Source of the DNA: Hyphomicrobiales bacterium
GTDB lineage: Bacteria; Pseudomonadota; Alphaproteobacteria; Rhizobiales; Afifellaceae
Direction: 5' to 3'
Assembly: GCA_013812985.1 (NCBI GenBank)
Contig: JACCSN010000530.1
Coordinates: forward strand, 1-6,101
Length of the DNA stretch: 6,101 nucleotides
A program made the translations under genes and the position numbers. Shown piece after piece: positions 6,094 to 6,101 of the stretch. The number at the start of each line of letters is the position of its first letter. Position 1 is the stretch's first letter. Under the pieces are notes generated by a model. That model had not been told where the DNA came from, did no database searches, and saw only the letters and a list, made by a program, of their open reading frames with translations.

Positions 6094-6101
6094 ATGAAAA
6101 G
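6094..6101 (+). CDS. Start of a further operon gene, possibly the transporter's substrate-binding protein (only first 8 bases)
   Basis: Only ATG AAA AG is present, encoding Met-Lys followed by Ser or Arg. The start follows AGGGAG with ideal spacing and lies 55 bases after the peptidase stop on the same strand. A Lys at position 2 is typical of a signal peptide. The importer genes to the left have no binding protein in this window, so the periplasmic substrate-binding protein is the most likely identity. This is a context inference; the visible bases cannot prove it. Confidence 0.5.

Noticed and set aside
1..6101. tRNA or rRNA genes, CRISPR arrays, insertion sequences, attachment sites
   Set aside because: No tRNA-like cloverleaf, no regularly spaced direct repeats, no transposase and no terminal inverted repeats were seen. 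The window is almost fully coding.

Overview
The window looks like chromosomal DNA from a GC-rich alphaproteobacterium, most likely of the Hyphomicrobiales (rhizobial) type. This rests on high GC content, densely packed genes, a PotABC-type importer, a BglX-like GH3 enzyme and a DmpA-type P1 peptidase. It is a judgement from protein style and composition, not from a database match.

Two modules are present. The left module (about 1-1784) concerns glycosides. It holds the 3' end of a GH3 beta-glucosidase (BglX-like, plus strand, cut by the left edge). Convergent to it is a minus-strand glycoside hydrolase of the clan GH-A type (GH1-like, about 393 aa). The two coding ends overlap by 27 bases, and two small hairpins lie at the junction. 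A 245-base divergent intergenic region (1785-2029) with several inverted repeats separates this module from the right one.

The right module (2030 to the right edge) reads as one plus-strand operon. In order it encodes an ABC transporter ATPase (PotA type), two inner-membrane permeases (PotB and PotC types) and a self-processing P1 (S58/DmpA) family aminopeptidase. At the extreme right edge there is the start of a further gene behind a good ribosome binding site. The transporter genes overlap by 1 and 4 bases, and the peptidase starts 9 bases after the second permease. No substrate-binding protein is seen complete in the window. The gene beginning at 6094 (Met-Lys...) is the natural candidate, but only its first eight bases are present.

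The likely working model is that the importer brings in a small cationic, amide or peptide-like compound, which the cytoplasmic P1 peptidase then hydrolyses. The substrate cannot be read from the sequence. None of the families is new. The most interesting point is the tight linkage of a polyamine-type importer with a DmpA-type peptidase.
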